The notes: generated from the letters alone by a model not told the origin. DNA of 64,000 nt from Camellia lanceoleosa (GCA_025200525.1 CM045762.1:24865374-24929373), one strand, 5' to 3'. Shown: positions 47,024-58,696, numbered from the stretch's first letter. Made by a program: numbers and translations.

Positions 47024-47627
47024 TATGTGTTCTCTCCATCTCTATCTAATGCAATCTCCAACATTTTGACCCAAAAAAAATAAAAAACCCAATGTTGAGT
47101 TAAGATATGCTCCAATTCCAAAAATTTTATCGTGAATTTTACTTAGAAATATCAAACAGGTGTGAACTCAACTTTTCATAATTCTTATACTAAACTGTCT
47201 AATAATAATTATTTAATGTCAAACATAACACCCATGGTTATAGCTTGTAAAATCAAAAGTACAACTATCATATCACCCAAAATATGATTTGTGTATAAAA
47301 ATTCAGTTTGTGCACTATTTTCCAAATTTATTTCCTTTTCATATGTATTAGTACTTGCATCTACCACCCGTTTCGATACCAAAATAAAAAGAAAAGGGCA
47401 TAATTGAGAAATATAGTCTAAGCTCTTATTTTTCCATCAGAATAAAAAGAACTAACAAAGAGGTGAACAAAAAGTGGTAAAAAGAAGTACTTTAAATATT
47501 TGAAAAATAGTATGTTAAATTTCATTTGTTCTTGAGCAGTTTTGGATCCTAACTAGCATGTAAAAAGTTTGTGAAATTCTCTTATGATATATCACGTTTT
47601 TATGTCCTTTTAGTACTAGACAGTGAC

Positions 47628-50573
47628 ATGGCTAAGGAAGCTTTGGGCAGCTATGTCTTGGAACAGCTAAGCAGTATCCACAGCCTTGATGAAAACATGC
47701 AAACTCTCAGAATAAAATTGGAAGAGCTGAGTTGCCGAGAAACTGACATAAATTCAAAATTAGAAAACGTGGAGCTCCTATCAGGAAAGAAGCGAAAGCG
47801 AGAAGTTCAAAATTGGTTGAGAAACGTAGAAAAGAAAAAATTCGAAGTTCAGACCATAGAACATGAATTAGGAGAAAGGAGAATTTTTTCGCAAGTGAAG
47901 CTGGGAAAACGCGTAAAAAAAATGATTGGAGATGTAGCAGATCTTGTTCAGCAAGGTCAGTTTCCTGAAGGGCTTGTGATTGATTCATGTGAGAGCAGAG
48001 GAGATTTATTAGTAACAACAAGGTTGGTGGGTCAAAGATATCAAATAAATTTGGAGAAAATTTGGGCATGGTTGATGAATGATGAGGTTTTGAGCATTGG
48101 CATTTATGGAATGGGGGGAATAGGTAAAACAGCCATAACTATGCATATAAATAATCGGATTTTAGAAGATGTTGGTTTGTTTGAGAAAGTTTATTGGGTC
48201 CTTGTCTACTTAAGAATTTAGCATTCACAGATTGCAAAATGACATTGCCAAAGCATTGGGGCGTGGAATTGGGTGTGAAATTTCTCAAGAGGGAGATGAA
48301 AAGAGAAGGGCAGCCCTACTGTTCAAAGTGCTGAGTAAAAGAAAGAACTCTGTACTTATTTTAGACGATATGTGGGATCATTTTCCTCTGGAGAGGGTTG
48401 GAATTCCTGTCAGAGCGAACGCGTGCAAGTTAATTATAACAACTCGATCCCTAGATGTGTGTCGCAGGATGGGTTGCCAAGAAATCATAAAACTGGAGCC
48501 CCTTTCAAAAGAAGAAGCGTGGGTGCTATTCATGGAGAAACTTGGGCACGCAAAGGCGTTTCCTCCAAACATAAATGAGATTGCAGAGTCTGTTGTTGAT
48601 AGGTGTGGTGGTTTGCCACTTGGGATTATTACAACGGCTGGAAGTATGAGAGGGGTTAGTGATATTCAGGAGTGGAGGAATGTACTAGAAGAATTGAAAG
48701 AGTCTACAAGGCAAGGCGACATGGATCGCGATGTGTTCCCTATATTGAAATTCAGTTATAACCGCTTGAGGGATTCAAAATTGCAGCAATGTTTCTTATA
48801 TTGTGCTCTATATCCTGAAGATGCTTACATAGAGCGACGGGAACTGATAGAGTATTTCATTGCTGAGGGGTTGATAGATGGAAGGAAGAGTAGGCAGGCA
48901 GAGTTTGACTTGGGCCATTGTATACTGAATAGACTTGAAAATGCTTGCTTGTTGGAAAGTGTTAAAGGATTTCAAAACAATCGGTGCATGAAAATGCATG
49001 ATTTGATAAGAGAAATGGCGATACAGATTACCAGAGATGGTCCTCGTTACATGGTAAAAGCGGGCATACAATTGAGAGAATTACCGGGTGAGCAAGAATG
49101 GATGGTGGATTTGGAGAAAGTGTCCTTAATGAAGAATGAGATATCAAAAATTCAGTCAGGCACATCACCAAGGTGTCCTAGACTTTTGACCTTGATACTG
49201 AGAGACAATCCCCTAGAGAGGCTTCCATACTCGTTCCTCCTGAATCTTTGCAGCCTCACTGTTCTTGATCTATCTCATACCGACATTGAGATTTTGCCAA
49301 ATTCTATATCTGGGTTGGAATGTCTCACTGCATTGTTGCTTAGTCGGTGTGAGCAACTCATACATGTACCTTCATTAGCAAAGCTCAAGGCACTACAGAT
49401 ATTGGACCTCAGTTTTACTAGTATCAAAAAAGTACCTCAAGGTTTGGAAAGTTTGTCAAACCTCAAAAGCTTAAACATGCATCACACGTGGAACTTGACA
49501 ACGGTACCAACTGAATTACTTTCAAGACTCTCCAATCTCCAACAACTCATACTAGACTACTCATCCGAACATGTAATGGTACAAGTAGAAGAGCTAATAA
49601 GCCTGAGGCACTTGGAAGAATTTGAAGGCCAGTTGTGTGATTTGCATAGTTTTAACAGATATGTCAAATCTAAGCATTACAAGGGGTTGAGTTTGTACCG
49701 TCTTCAAGTAAGGTCAGGCGATTGTCATAGTCGTAGCGCTTATATTGAAATTGAGGATAACTATGACAAGGAAGTGAGATTAGTCAACTGTAGTTTAATT
49801 GGAAAAGATCAACTTTTGCTCCCACATGACATTCAGTACCTTGAGATTGATGAATGCCAAATTGTAGCTGGCTGTTTATGGGATGTTTCTTCGTCGTTGA
49901 ACAATGCTAGAGAGTTGAAGGCATGCTCAGTTATTCACTGTGATGGGATTGAGTCCATTCTTTCATCCCCATCTTCATCATCAACATCCTCGTCCTCCTC
50001 ATATGCCCCGCTTCAAGGCCTTGAGAAATTGGATCTTCATGGGTTGAAGAATTTAAGTACCATCTACAAGCAGGGAAGAGGAGCCACTGCACCCCACGAT
50101 GGCACGTTTTCCAATCTCAAACATTTAGATATCAGTGGCTGTCCAAGTATCAAGAAGCTATTCACGCCTCGTTTGTTGCAGTGTCTACACAACTTGGAAC
50201 TTATTTATGTATGGGGATGCAAGCAAATGGAGGAGATCATAACTCTGGAGGATGAAGACGAGAACGAAAAAGAAGGGATGGAAGTTGATGATGGTACTGT
50301 CGTTGCAATTCCAAAGTTGAAGAAATTGTCATTGCAACAATTGCACGAGTTAAAGGGCATTTGTAGAGGAGTAATGGGTCGTGATTCTATTCAAAGTATT
50401 CCGTAATTAGATGTCCAAAGCTAAAGAGAGTACCTCTCTCCCTCCTCCCTTCCAATGAACAACCATCTTCGCTTGAAGAAATTTTGATTGATGACAAACA
50501 ATGGTGGGAAACTCTGCAGTGGAAACATCCAAACCACAAAAATGTCCTTGAGCCCTTTGTTCGGTTTGGGTAG
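47628..50573 (+). pseudogene. CC-NBS-LRR disease-resistance gene, copy B, two frameshifts
   Basis: Near-identical paralogue of the gene at 13297, with the same start (MAKEALGSYVLEQL), P-loop GMGGIGKTA, kinase-2, RNBS-B, GLPL, RNBS-D, MHD and LRRs. It is intact where copy A is shifted (REIIKLEPLSKEEAW region, 48480-48520). A 1-base gain near 48200-48205, about 95 bases after the P-loop, stops the first frame at 48221 (VYWVLVYLRI). The main frame then runs to 50406. A 1-base loss near 50402 truncates the last ~48 residues, and the correct frame continues to TAG 50571 (PFVRFG). The last LRR (50215-50400) has about nine amino-acid differences from copy A, against roughly ten in the preceding ~850 residues. 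Confidence 0.85.
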
Positions 50574-50979
50574 CCTTACCATCTGTTCCCAAGAAATGCG
50601 TTGGCATGGTAAGACACCTTGTTCATATTTATAGTTACGATTGTATTCAATTATTGTCGTTCTCTCATGTGTGTTCTTTTTTTTGAATGATTGTATTCGA
50701 TTGTTTAAGCTGTAATCGAGGACCCTTTACATACTGTACATATCCCGTAATTTTCGGTCCTGTGGATAATTGGTCTTACACCTTTTTTTTTTCTTTTTTT
50801 CGTTTTTTTTTTATGAATGACAGAATCAGAAATTTAATACTTATTTGGAATCTCTTAAAAAAAGTTAAAAAGTAATTAAAAAAATAAAAAAGTTTATATT
50901 ATTTGAAAAGAGGGGGGGGAGTTAGAAGGCAAAATTATAATTTTGCCTATTTGAATTAGTCAGCTCAACAATGCACTCA
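50574..50979. other. NLR-B 3' flank
   Basis: Homologous to the copy-A flank. The candidate 3'-UTR splice donor GGCATG/GTAAGACACC is conserved near 50608. No gene. Confidence 0.45.
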
Positions 50980-51243
50980 TGGCATGTTTGATTTGGTGGA
51001 TTAGAGCATAGGATTGAGATTATTAATCCGTAGGCCCAATTATCCTATGTTTGTTTTAACATTTTGGTTTAGGATTATTAATCCAATGGATAATTAATCC
51101 AACAAATTTGTAGGATTATTAGTAATGGGGTAGGGGTAGGATTATTAATCCAATGGATATTAATCTAATAGGATAGTGAATACCACACTAATTTAATAGG
51201 ATTATTAATACTTCACTATTAATCTTATGAATCAAACATGACC
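50980..51243. mobile_element. Tourist-like MITE, 264 bp (copy-B private)
   Basis: Flanked by TCA at 50977-50979 and 51244-51246; copy A has CACTCAGTGTACC uninterrupted. The termini TGGCATGTTTGATTTG and GAATCAAACATGACC are inverted repeats. The interior contains repeated GGATTATTAATCC words. Target size and GTTTG ends point to PIF/Harbinger. Confidence 0.7.
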
Positions 51244-51336
51244 TCAGTGTACTTTGTATTTGTATTTCCCAAGTCAATGCAAGCCACCAATTCCCATTAA
51301 AAAAAAAACAAAATTTGAAATGCAGTGCACTTGAAT

Positions 51337-51752
51337 CGGTTCCGATAGGTAGCTCGAATTTGGAGGCTCGAATTTGGCTCGAATTCGAAGAAGAAGAAGA
51401 AGAAGAAGAAGAAGAAGAGAAGGAGGAAGGAGGAGGAGGACTGGAGAGGGCATAATCACAGGAGCAGGCGGAGGCAGGGCCGGAGGCGACGGCAGTGGTG
51501 CTGCGATGATCGGCGGCGGCGAGGCGTTGGCGGTGGTGCTGCGACAATCTCCTCTCTCTTTCTCCCTCTCTCCTCCTTCTCTTCTTCCTCGGCTTTTCTC
51601 CTGTGTTCAACGAAGAAGAAGAAGAAAAGAAAGAAAGAAAAAAGAGGAAGAGAAAGAAAAGGCAGGAAAAAAAAAATCGAAACCCAAAACGACGTCATTT
51701 TAGGTTTCGAGCCGAATTCGGGCCACCGAATTCGAGCTATGAGTCATTTTCC
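51337..51752. mobile_element. Mutator-like short element, third family member (copy-B private)
   Basis: Flanked by CACTTGAAT at 51328-51336 and 51753-51761 (9 bp); copy A has TACTTGAAT once. Inner inverted repeats are TAGCTCGAATTTGGAGGCTC at the left against TAGCTCGAATTCGGTGGCCC on the opposite strand. The right arm holds CCCAAAACGACGTCATTTTA, and the core has (GAA)n, GGAGGA and GC-rich GGCGGCG tracts. The Arg-, Glu- and Ser-rich ORFs are products of the purine-rich tract. Confidence 0.7.
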
Positions 51753-52060
51753 CACTTGAATTAGGCCAAATCACGTGGCCCATTGAATTAGTCAGTGTAC
51801 TTTGTATCAATAATATTTTAATATATATTTTTTATAAAAAGTCAAAAAATTATTTTAAATATATATATTTTTTTCTTCTATTTTTTTACTAAAAAGTTAT
51901 AAAGTGTACTTATATAATCCATCTCAAACAACTCCTAGGGACACCTTTTAATTATAATTGTAAAATTTTTCTTTCCCAATCAATAACAATAATATAATAC
52001 TTTTTTGAGTTAATATTAAACACAAAAAATTAATATTCATTACAAAAAAAATTTAATTTT
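51753..52060. other. AT-rich sequence homologous to copy A 16715-17020
   Basis: No gene. It contains words such as ATCAATAATATTTTAATATA shared with copy A. Confidence 0.45.
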
Positions 52061-52069
52061 AAACTTTTA

Positions 52070-52390
52070 CAATTGATCCCGACAAATTTTCATCTTTTGA
52101 AAGCTTTCTATGATAGTATCATTGTCAATGCCATCAAAAATATCTCTCTCAATGATCACGAGATTGACAATGACCTTTTTATAGATATGCCCTATGAATT
52201 TGATCTCGATCATTAGCATTATAGTCCAAAATCTGAGGTCATAATCTTGGATCTGTAGGAAGATCTGCTAAGTTGATTTTTATGTTGTTTTGTAGAAGAA
52301 TAATTACCATCTTCTTCTTGAGGAAGAGATGATTCTTGACAAATTTGATTTTTTTTGAAATATTTTTCAATGATTGTTTAAAAATAAAAA
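52070..52390 (-). pseudogene. hAT (ZMYM1/TTF-type) transposase relic, copy B
   Basis: Minus-strand words IEKYFKK, DYNANDRDQIHRAYL and GHCQSRDH, with stops between, match the copy-A relic at 17030-17340. The better-preserved NDRDQI here supports assignment to the TTF-type hAT transposase N-terminus. Confidence 0.5.
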
Positions 52391-53356
52391 TAAAAATTCC
52401 TAATCAAAATCTCCAATTTTAATACAAATAAAAAAAAATAAAAATTTAGCACAAATCACAACAAATCAATATTCCTAATTTTAGCACAAATTATAACAAA
52501 TCAAAATCTCTAATTTAAATATTAATCATTACAAATTAATATGTTTAATTTTAAAACAAATCAAATCCCTAATTTTAGCACAAACAACAATAAATCAAAA
52601 TTCCTAATTTAATATAAATCACCATTAATCAAAATTTATAATTTTAACATATCAAAATCTCTTATTTTAACATAAATAATAACAAATAAAAAAATTTTAC
52701 AAATCAAAACTTAAGAAATAACTATAAATTAATACTCATAATTTTTATTTAAAAATAATAAATGATAAATAAAGTTACATGCAAACAATGAAGAGAAGAC
52801 ACCAAGGTTGTAGTATAATCTCAAATTTGTGTTGTGTGATCATAATCTGGTGAATTGTGACTCGATAAATTGCAAAACAACAGAAAGACAAAAAAAATAC
52901 GGAGGCTTAATAAATATTGTGAATAAATAAAAAAATAAAATACTTCATACACTTTTAAGATTTTAGAGATCCTGCCGACTGTTGCTAAAAACCCTCCTTG
53001 TAATTTTTTTTTTTTTAATTGACCCTTCCCTAGCAAGAATTAAACAAAAAAAAAAAAAAGTCGAGATCCATGTGTGTCAATGTTTAGTTTATTTAGGACT
53101 CAAAAAATAAAATAAAATTAACATTATAAAGTCAAGACATGGGGCTATCAGTGTTTGGTTGAGGTGTGTAACTTTGAAAGGGCTATGGACTGTGTGTGTC
53201 ACTGTTCAGTTTAGTTAGGACTAAATTGGAAACTGAGGGTTGTGTCAATGTTTGGTTGGGATGTGTCTCACTTTTTAGAGAAGAAAAAAAAGAGATTATT
53301 TGAAAAGCTAGGGGCACATGACCCTCTTGGTCTCTTGGTGCCTCCGCCTCGGATGA
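52391..53356. other. AT-rich end of copy B
   Basis: Degenerate short repeats homologous to 17341-17760, then poly(T) and poly(A) tracts. The last shared words are GTGCCTCCGCCTCGGATGAT. No gene. Confidence 0.45.
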
Positions 53357-53640
53357 TAATGCCAACAATGTCCATTTTTATTGCTTCATTAACAAGATGT
53401 TATTTAGCTTATCTATTTTTGTCTAAGTAGATTGAAGCTCCCATTGCATTTTATGTGTTTGTGTGTGGGTGTGTGTGTGTGTTTTTTTTTTCTTTTTGAT
53501 CAACAAGACAAACACAATCATTCAAGTTCTTGACATTGAGGCTGCCAAGGCATGGTATGATCAGTTGGCTAGCATTTGATTTTCTTCTTTCATATGTGTA
53601 TGGGGAGCAAATATTCGTTGATGTCCATACTCCTCGTGTC
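53357..53640. other. Spacer with (GT)n tract
   Basis: A GT-rich run at about 53460-53483. No gene seen. Confidence 0.4.
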
Positions 53641-54300
53641 CAAGCTTCGCTTTGCTCCGAATAACCTGAGAACACAACCATGGTGAGCTGCCCGATGAGT
53701 GTGCTGCCGGAAAACCCCTCCGATGGTCAAGTTAGCACTATTTTAGTGAGAGAGGAGACAAAAGGCAGATAATACGATAACCAAGATTCCGGACACAGGT
53801 ACGAAAGTCTTCGCCGTTTATATAGCTTCTGTGCGCACTACTCTACTCGTCCTTTCCTAGAAGCGTGGATTTGCTGCCTTCTCTATTCCTTACACGTGTA
53901 CGTGTCAATACTGCCAAACAACATTTGGCCAAATTGCCAAATGGTATTGACGCGCAACTATCAGCGAGTTTTCCTCTTCGCACTCCAATTTGATCACGTA
54001 GCGACTCTTGCCTTGCTACCTATAACCCCACACAAGGCCGTTTACCAACTTCCATTAATCGGCTCAGCTTCGAGTTGTCCAACTAGTCAACCGCGGCCCG
54101 ACCAAATATTGCTCGATCCATATAGAGGATGGTGTCATTAACTCGGACTATCCTTAAGTCGGCCTATTCCACATGCAATCCAGTCCTTTGTTCAGTGTGA
54201 ATTCCCCTCAATTACACACATAGCTCAGACACACTTCTCGACCGAGTACATACATAGCTCGGCCCATTCTGCTCCTTGGATTTTTCCCTCTCAATATGCA
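53640..54300 (-). mobile_element. Probable LTR fragment or solo LTR, minus strand
   Basis: Read on the minus strand, the segment starts TGCATATTGAGAGGG and has a TATA box, GCTATATAAACGG (about 53814-53826). It continues through GGAATCTTGGTTATCGT and CATCGGAGGGGTTTTCCGGCAGCA, which look like the downstream transcribed half of an LTR. Composition (GCTCGG, CCGAG words) is unlike the neighbouring AT-rich DNA. The 3' boundary and a target duplication could not be fixed. Confidence 0.4.
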
Positions 54301-54894
54301 TTGTCATGCTAGTGGCTTTTTTCAATCAATGGAAAAGATATACATTCATCATTCATATCAAGCTAAATCAGAGCCCATAGCTTGAGGATGGGGACAATCC
54401 AACAACCTATGACAAGACTTGAATCCTTTTCTAAAGGGGGTGATCAATCAACTGGTAGAGCAAGATTCACACTATCACTTCTGCTATTCTCACCATCACT
54501 ATTATTGTCATCACTGCTGTCACCATTATCTCAAATATCATTTATTATAAGAAAAAAATTAGAAATTCTAAATATTTTATTAAATATTTCACATAAGTGT
54601 GAAACCCATATCATATGAGTCCTATATAAATCCTACACTCATATCAAACTTTTGATAGAATATTTAGTAGTAAAACATTTGAGATCATAAATATATAGAT
54701 TTTAAATATTCCCATGGCAGCAACTACTTCTGCCCTGGGCAATAGCAGTGCCAATTAGGGGTGCAATTAAATAACCTCAACTTGAATAATTAAAATTTAG
54801 AGGGCAATCTGAATTTTTTTAAGACTTGCTAATATAATTTTTAATTCACTGAAGACTCCATAGAAACTCAATAATCCAAAACTCAAATTATAAA
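54301..54894. other. Intergenic spacer
   Basis: AT-rich. No gene, RNA or clear repeat seen. Confidence 0.4.
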
Positions 54895-55176
54895 CTCCTC
54901 TGCTTTAAAATATTAGTTTCTTATTTTATTTTTTATTATCTTAAAATATTAGTTCACTTTCAAAAATTAAAGAATAAAATAATATAAATTTACTATTTTG
55001 CCCTTCTTAAATTCATTAATAACACAAAAAAATACAATTATAACAATTGATATTTTCAAAAAAATATATTATCAAAGGGTAATTTTGAAAAATTAATATT
55101 TTTAAAATATAATAATTGTACTATCAAAAAAAAGTTAAATTTTTCAAAAGAAACTATTATTTTAAGACGGAGGGAA
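54895..55176. mobile_element. Stowaway-like MITE, copy 2
   Basis: Starts CTCCTCTGCTTTAAAATATT and ends TTTTAAGACGGAGGGAA before TA. It is homologous end to end with 20853-21135. The better-preserved CGGAGGGA terminus supports Stowaway assignment. Confidence 0.65.
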
Positions 55177-56135
55177 TATAAATTATTAACGGTTCAATGA
55201 TATTAAAATAATTAGACCTATTAAATCATATCCATTATATATATCATATACATATGTAACATAATACAATATTTTTTTTGGGAGAATTACATATAGGTGG
55301 GAGAAAAAAAAAAATCAATACATGAGGTTTGCAAGTATATTTGTGATGAAGTACAAATGAAAGATTGTGATATGTTGATAATTATTTTCCTTTTCTCCTA
55401 CCTACATATAATTTTTCTATTCTTTTTACTCAAAAATAGTAAGGTCAACCTCAACGGTGAATCAATTACTCAATTTTCATCAATCTACTCGTTGTTTTTC
55501 TCACATCTTATAAATTATTTATTTTAATATTATCAAAAAATAATGTTAATAAAATTTAGGACAAACTTCACTTTATTCTTGTGATTTAAGTCATGCGGTT
55601 TGTCTCTTAATATCTGAAAATGACAATATAATCCCCTTGTCATTGTAGATTAAAGTGAACCATTAGATCCGTTAACGATTTAATAAAAAAGATTAAAATA
55701 CTTTTGCATTTTCGTCATTTATTTAGAAGGTAAAATGCACTTTAACCTCTCGTACGATTTACCCTTTTAAAATTTAAAAATAAGTATATAATTCGCTTAG
55801 GTCTATCACGTATTTTACATTTGCAGTTAAGTTAGACAAAATATTTAGTGATATATTTCAATTCACAAATCATAAGGAGTTATGTGGCCATCGGTTATGT
55901 GGTCATTTTTTAAAATGTTAAGGATAAACCACACATGACCCAAATCACAGTAAAGTAAAATTTATCCTAAAATCTAATTATAATAAACTAATCAAACTAA
56001 ACACCAAAAAAGTTTTTAAAAAAAATTAAAAAAAAAACACATTTGTGGATATTTTGGACCTAATTGCACCTAATATGAAGGACTAGCGTGAATGAAGATA
56101 GTCGGTGTGTATTTTACTCATTATCATAAACGCCG
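55177..56135. other. Upstream region of the 56136 gene
   Basis: AT-rich with no other ORF of interest. The promoter presumably lies in the last few hundred bases; no clear TATA box was chosen. Confidence 0.35.
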
Positions 56136-58696
56136 ATGGGTATTTGGGACGAACTCCGATTAACCGCCGGCAAACTATTCGACCGAAACTTCTCCGGCGG
56201 ACTTTCCGTCACCGATGAAAGAAGGTTTTCGGCCAAGGCCGTTACGCAAACCGGCGACGCCGTTAGGTTTAACGGTGCTGAGAAGCTGAGAGACTCCGTC
56301 TCCGATCTCGGTCGCCGTGAGAAGATCGGCCAGATCCTGTCGAACATCGGTAAATTCGCCGTTGATTCCGCCGTCGACGAGTCTCTCAAAGGCGTCACTG
56401 GTCAGTCTTGAATTGTTCGATTCGAAGTAATTGTTAGGGCACACTTTGGATATCATGAATGAAACTATCTGATTGCAGTTAACTATATGAATTTTTTTAT
56501 ATTTTTTATTAGTATTTGAGTTTGTGCTGGATTTAGGTTATTATTATGAGTAGTCTGTATTTAGTTTTATTAGCGTTAAAATGGTTACAGTTGTTGAAAT
56601 ACTCAAATTTGGGCTGATTAGGTTTTCTCAAGTGGAGGAGTGTCTTTTTATAGAACAATTATAAGGCCATTTATGTTTATATAATGAGTGTAGTTGAGAT
56701 GAGAATATTTAGAAAAGATAGAATTAAACATGAATATTTTTGTGAATGGTAGGAGTAAAGCCAATTGAAAATAAGTTGAGAGAGAACATGCTGAGATGGT
56801 TTGGTTATGTACAATGTAAATCTATTGATGCAACGGTAAGGAAGAGTGATATGATCACTATAAATAGAAATGTTAAAGGGAGACAAAGACTTACACTGAC
56901 ATAGGTTCTGATAGTAAAAAATGATATGATAGAGCAAAGTTGGGGGAAAAATAAAAAAATTCATGTAGTTGACTCCACTTGATAAGACTTAGTTTGGTTT
57001 GATTAGTATGTTGACTTAAGGTGTGAGCATTCCTGTGAGTAGGACTTAACTTGGGTTAGTAGATGATTTGAAATGGCACTGGAGAGTTTTGGATTGAAGA
57101 AGATAAAACAAGATAGAGTTTCTTTGTTTGCTTTTTTGTAAATCAAGAACTTCTCTTTTGCAGTAGGAATTAATGATGCAATTTCTCTCTCCGATCACCA
57201 TGCCTATGTCTAGAACTGAAGCAGGAGGGAGGACTGACACTGTTTGGTTTCTAAGCCACGTTGTATTTCGTATACATTGCATATATTCCATCTAATTACT
57301 TTGAAATGACTTGATAATTGAACTTCTCCGTATAGAATTTTCAAGTTCGAGGTATTCTTCTTCTGTATAGATTCTGTCTAGTCCTTTTGGCCCCTAGATC
57401 TTTAGCTTCTTTAAGTCTGGTGAATTTGTAAGCCACCCAACATTCTTGAGTGTCCCATCTGTTTTCCACATCATGCTTTTTATCATCTAAGGACTTTGAA
57501 GCCTATCTTGCAAAATCTCTCGATGTATTAGGAACCTAAGGTCGTTATTCATTTTGGGGTTTCTTATATGAGGATGCATCTTTATGAGCTCAGAGTGATA
57601 AGTGAAACAGTTTGCTCGGGATGGCTTAATTGAATCGAACAGTAAATTTTGTGGGTTGGGAAATGTTAAATTGTGGGCTTAATGGGTGTAACTGTGATAG
57701 ATTATTTGATATTCCTTTTTGAGGTTTGTAAAGGAAATGGAGGTAGTGTGTTTATATTGGAATATCACAAGCCACTGATGTTAAGGTTGAAAAGGGTAAC
57801 TTTTGGTTGTAGCATTATGAATTTTTGATCTGTCAAATGTTCTCCAACTTGCCTGACATGCCTTTGACTGTGGCTATCTCAATATTGCATAGTTCTATAT
57901 ATTTTTTCATCTGACACCTTAACCATGGGACATGCTGCACAGTTTTGCCCTAACTTCATTTTTAAAACTGGGACACTAACAAAACTTCAAAAAAAAAAAA
58001 TGCCATTTATTTATCTATAAAGTGATGGTTGAGGCTATTTTAACTCCCCTCTGTCTAAAACTTTAAATAATCAGTGTACGCTTCAGTGAGTTGAGTTTAT
58101 TTTACTTTGGAGGTTCAATGCATCCTAACAGAGTTTATCGTATCACATTGTGTGGATATATAAAGTTCGATCCATTATGGCCAAGTTGAGTTAGACCAAC
58201 TGAATTTTTCAAATTTTAGTTGGTTTGTTAACTTCTTTGGTTGAGTGGGATTGTTGCTATTCGACTGCTCAAGGGCACAATCAGTATTTCTGACTGATTT
58301 TGTAAGTCTTTCCAGTTCACAGTTGTACTGCATCTCTAATTTCATTTGCCCAATTATATTTTCTTGTCTTCTCATTGTGTATTTTCACCCCAATCTCGAG
58401 TATCTGCAGGTGGGGTCCAAGTATATAAGATTGTGAAGGAAGGATTAAAGGATCAACCCCTATCACACAATTCAAATGAGAATAAGAAACCAGACCTCAC
58501 ATTAATGATAGAGGAGATGCATGCAAAGATGGAAAAAATGGAGGACGATATGAACAACATAAAGCAAAAAAGTGAGGTATCATCCCCGAGTGCCAAAGTA
58601 TCACAGCCTTTGAAGGAGTTGCCAAATGATCCTACTAAGCGATTAGTTCCTCTGAAAACTGATCCAAAAAGGGTTATGATTCGTTCGCGGCTATAA
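56136..58696 (+). CDS. Two-exon plant gene of unknown function, 183 aa
   Basis: Exon 1 is 56136-56400 and exon 2 is 58410-58696 (TAA stop), joined across GTCACTG/GTCAGT and TATCTGCAG/GTGGGG. The combined length of 552 bases is an exact multiple of three. The protein starts MGIWDELRLTAGKLFDRNF and is basic to mixed charge. After the junction (KGVTG/GVQVYKIVKEGLK) it has a short charged helix, MIEEMHAKMEKMEDDMNNIK, likely coiled coil, and ends PKRVMIRSRL. There is no signal peptide or membrane segment. Exon 1 is markedly GC-richer than its surroundings and stop-free, as expected for real coding sequence. I do not recognise the family. The 2-kb intron holds a LINE fragment. Start choice: first ATG of the open frame, context AACGCCGATGG. 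Confidence 0.75.
56401..58409 (+). other. Intron 1 of the 56136 gene
   Basis: GT at 56401 and AG at 58408-58409, with a pyrimidine-rich tract upstream of the acceptor. It contains the RTE-type fragment at 56740-57045. The rest is unremarkable AT-rich sequence. Confidence 0.7.
56740..57045 (+). mobile_element. RTE-type LINE 3' fragment
   Basis: The plus strand reads KPIENKLRENMLRWFGYVQC and continues SIDATVRKSDMI, then GRQRLTL and a stop. This is the familiar C-terminal block of plant RTE-clade LINE ORF2 (..RENRLRWFGHVQRRP..). The following TGTAGTTGACTCCACTTGAT is typical of the RTE 3' end. The remainder of the element is absent. Confidence 0.65.

Larger units (their letters stand above)
39819..53356 (+). 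repeat. Segmental duplication copy B
   Basis: Homologous to 10999-18775, on the same strand. Insertions present here and absent from A are 39831-40012, the LINE 40060-45236, 46861-47023, 50980-51243 and 51337-51752. Homology begins at TATACCATAGAA right after the Helitron and ends at GCCTCCGCCTCGGATGAT. Confidence 0.85.

Noticed and set aside
51188..51703. Arg-, Glu- and Ser-rich ORFs on both strands
   Set aside because: Products of the purine-rich (GAA)n/(GGA)n core of the Mutator-like element; no conserved domain.
20853..55176. Extension of the segmental duplication through the two Stowaway copies
   Set aside because: The MITEs are homologous but their flanks are not, and homology of A and B stops near 18775 and 53356.
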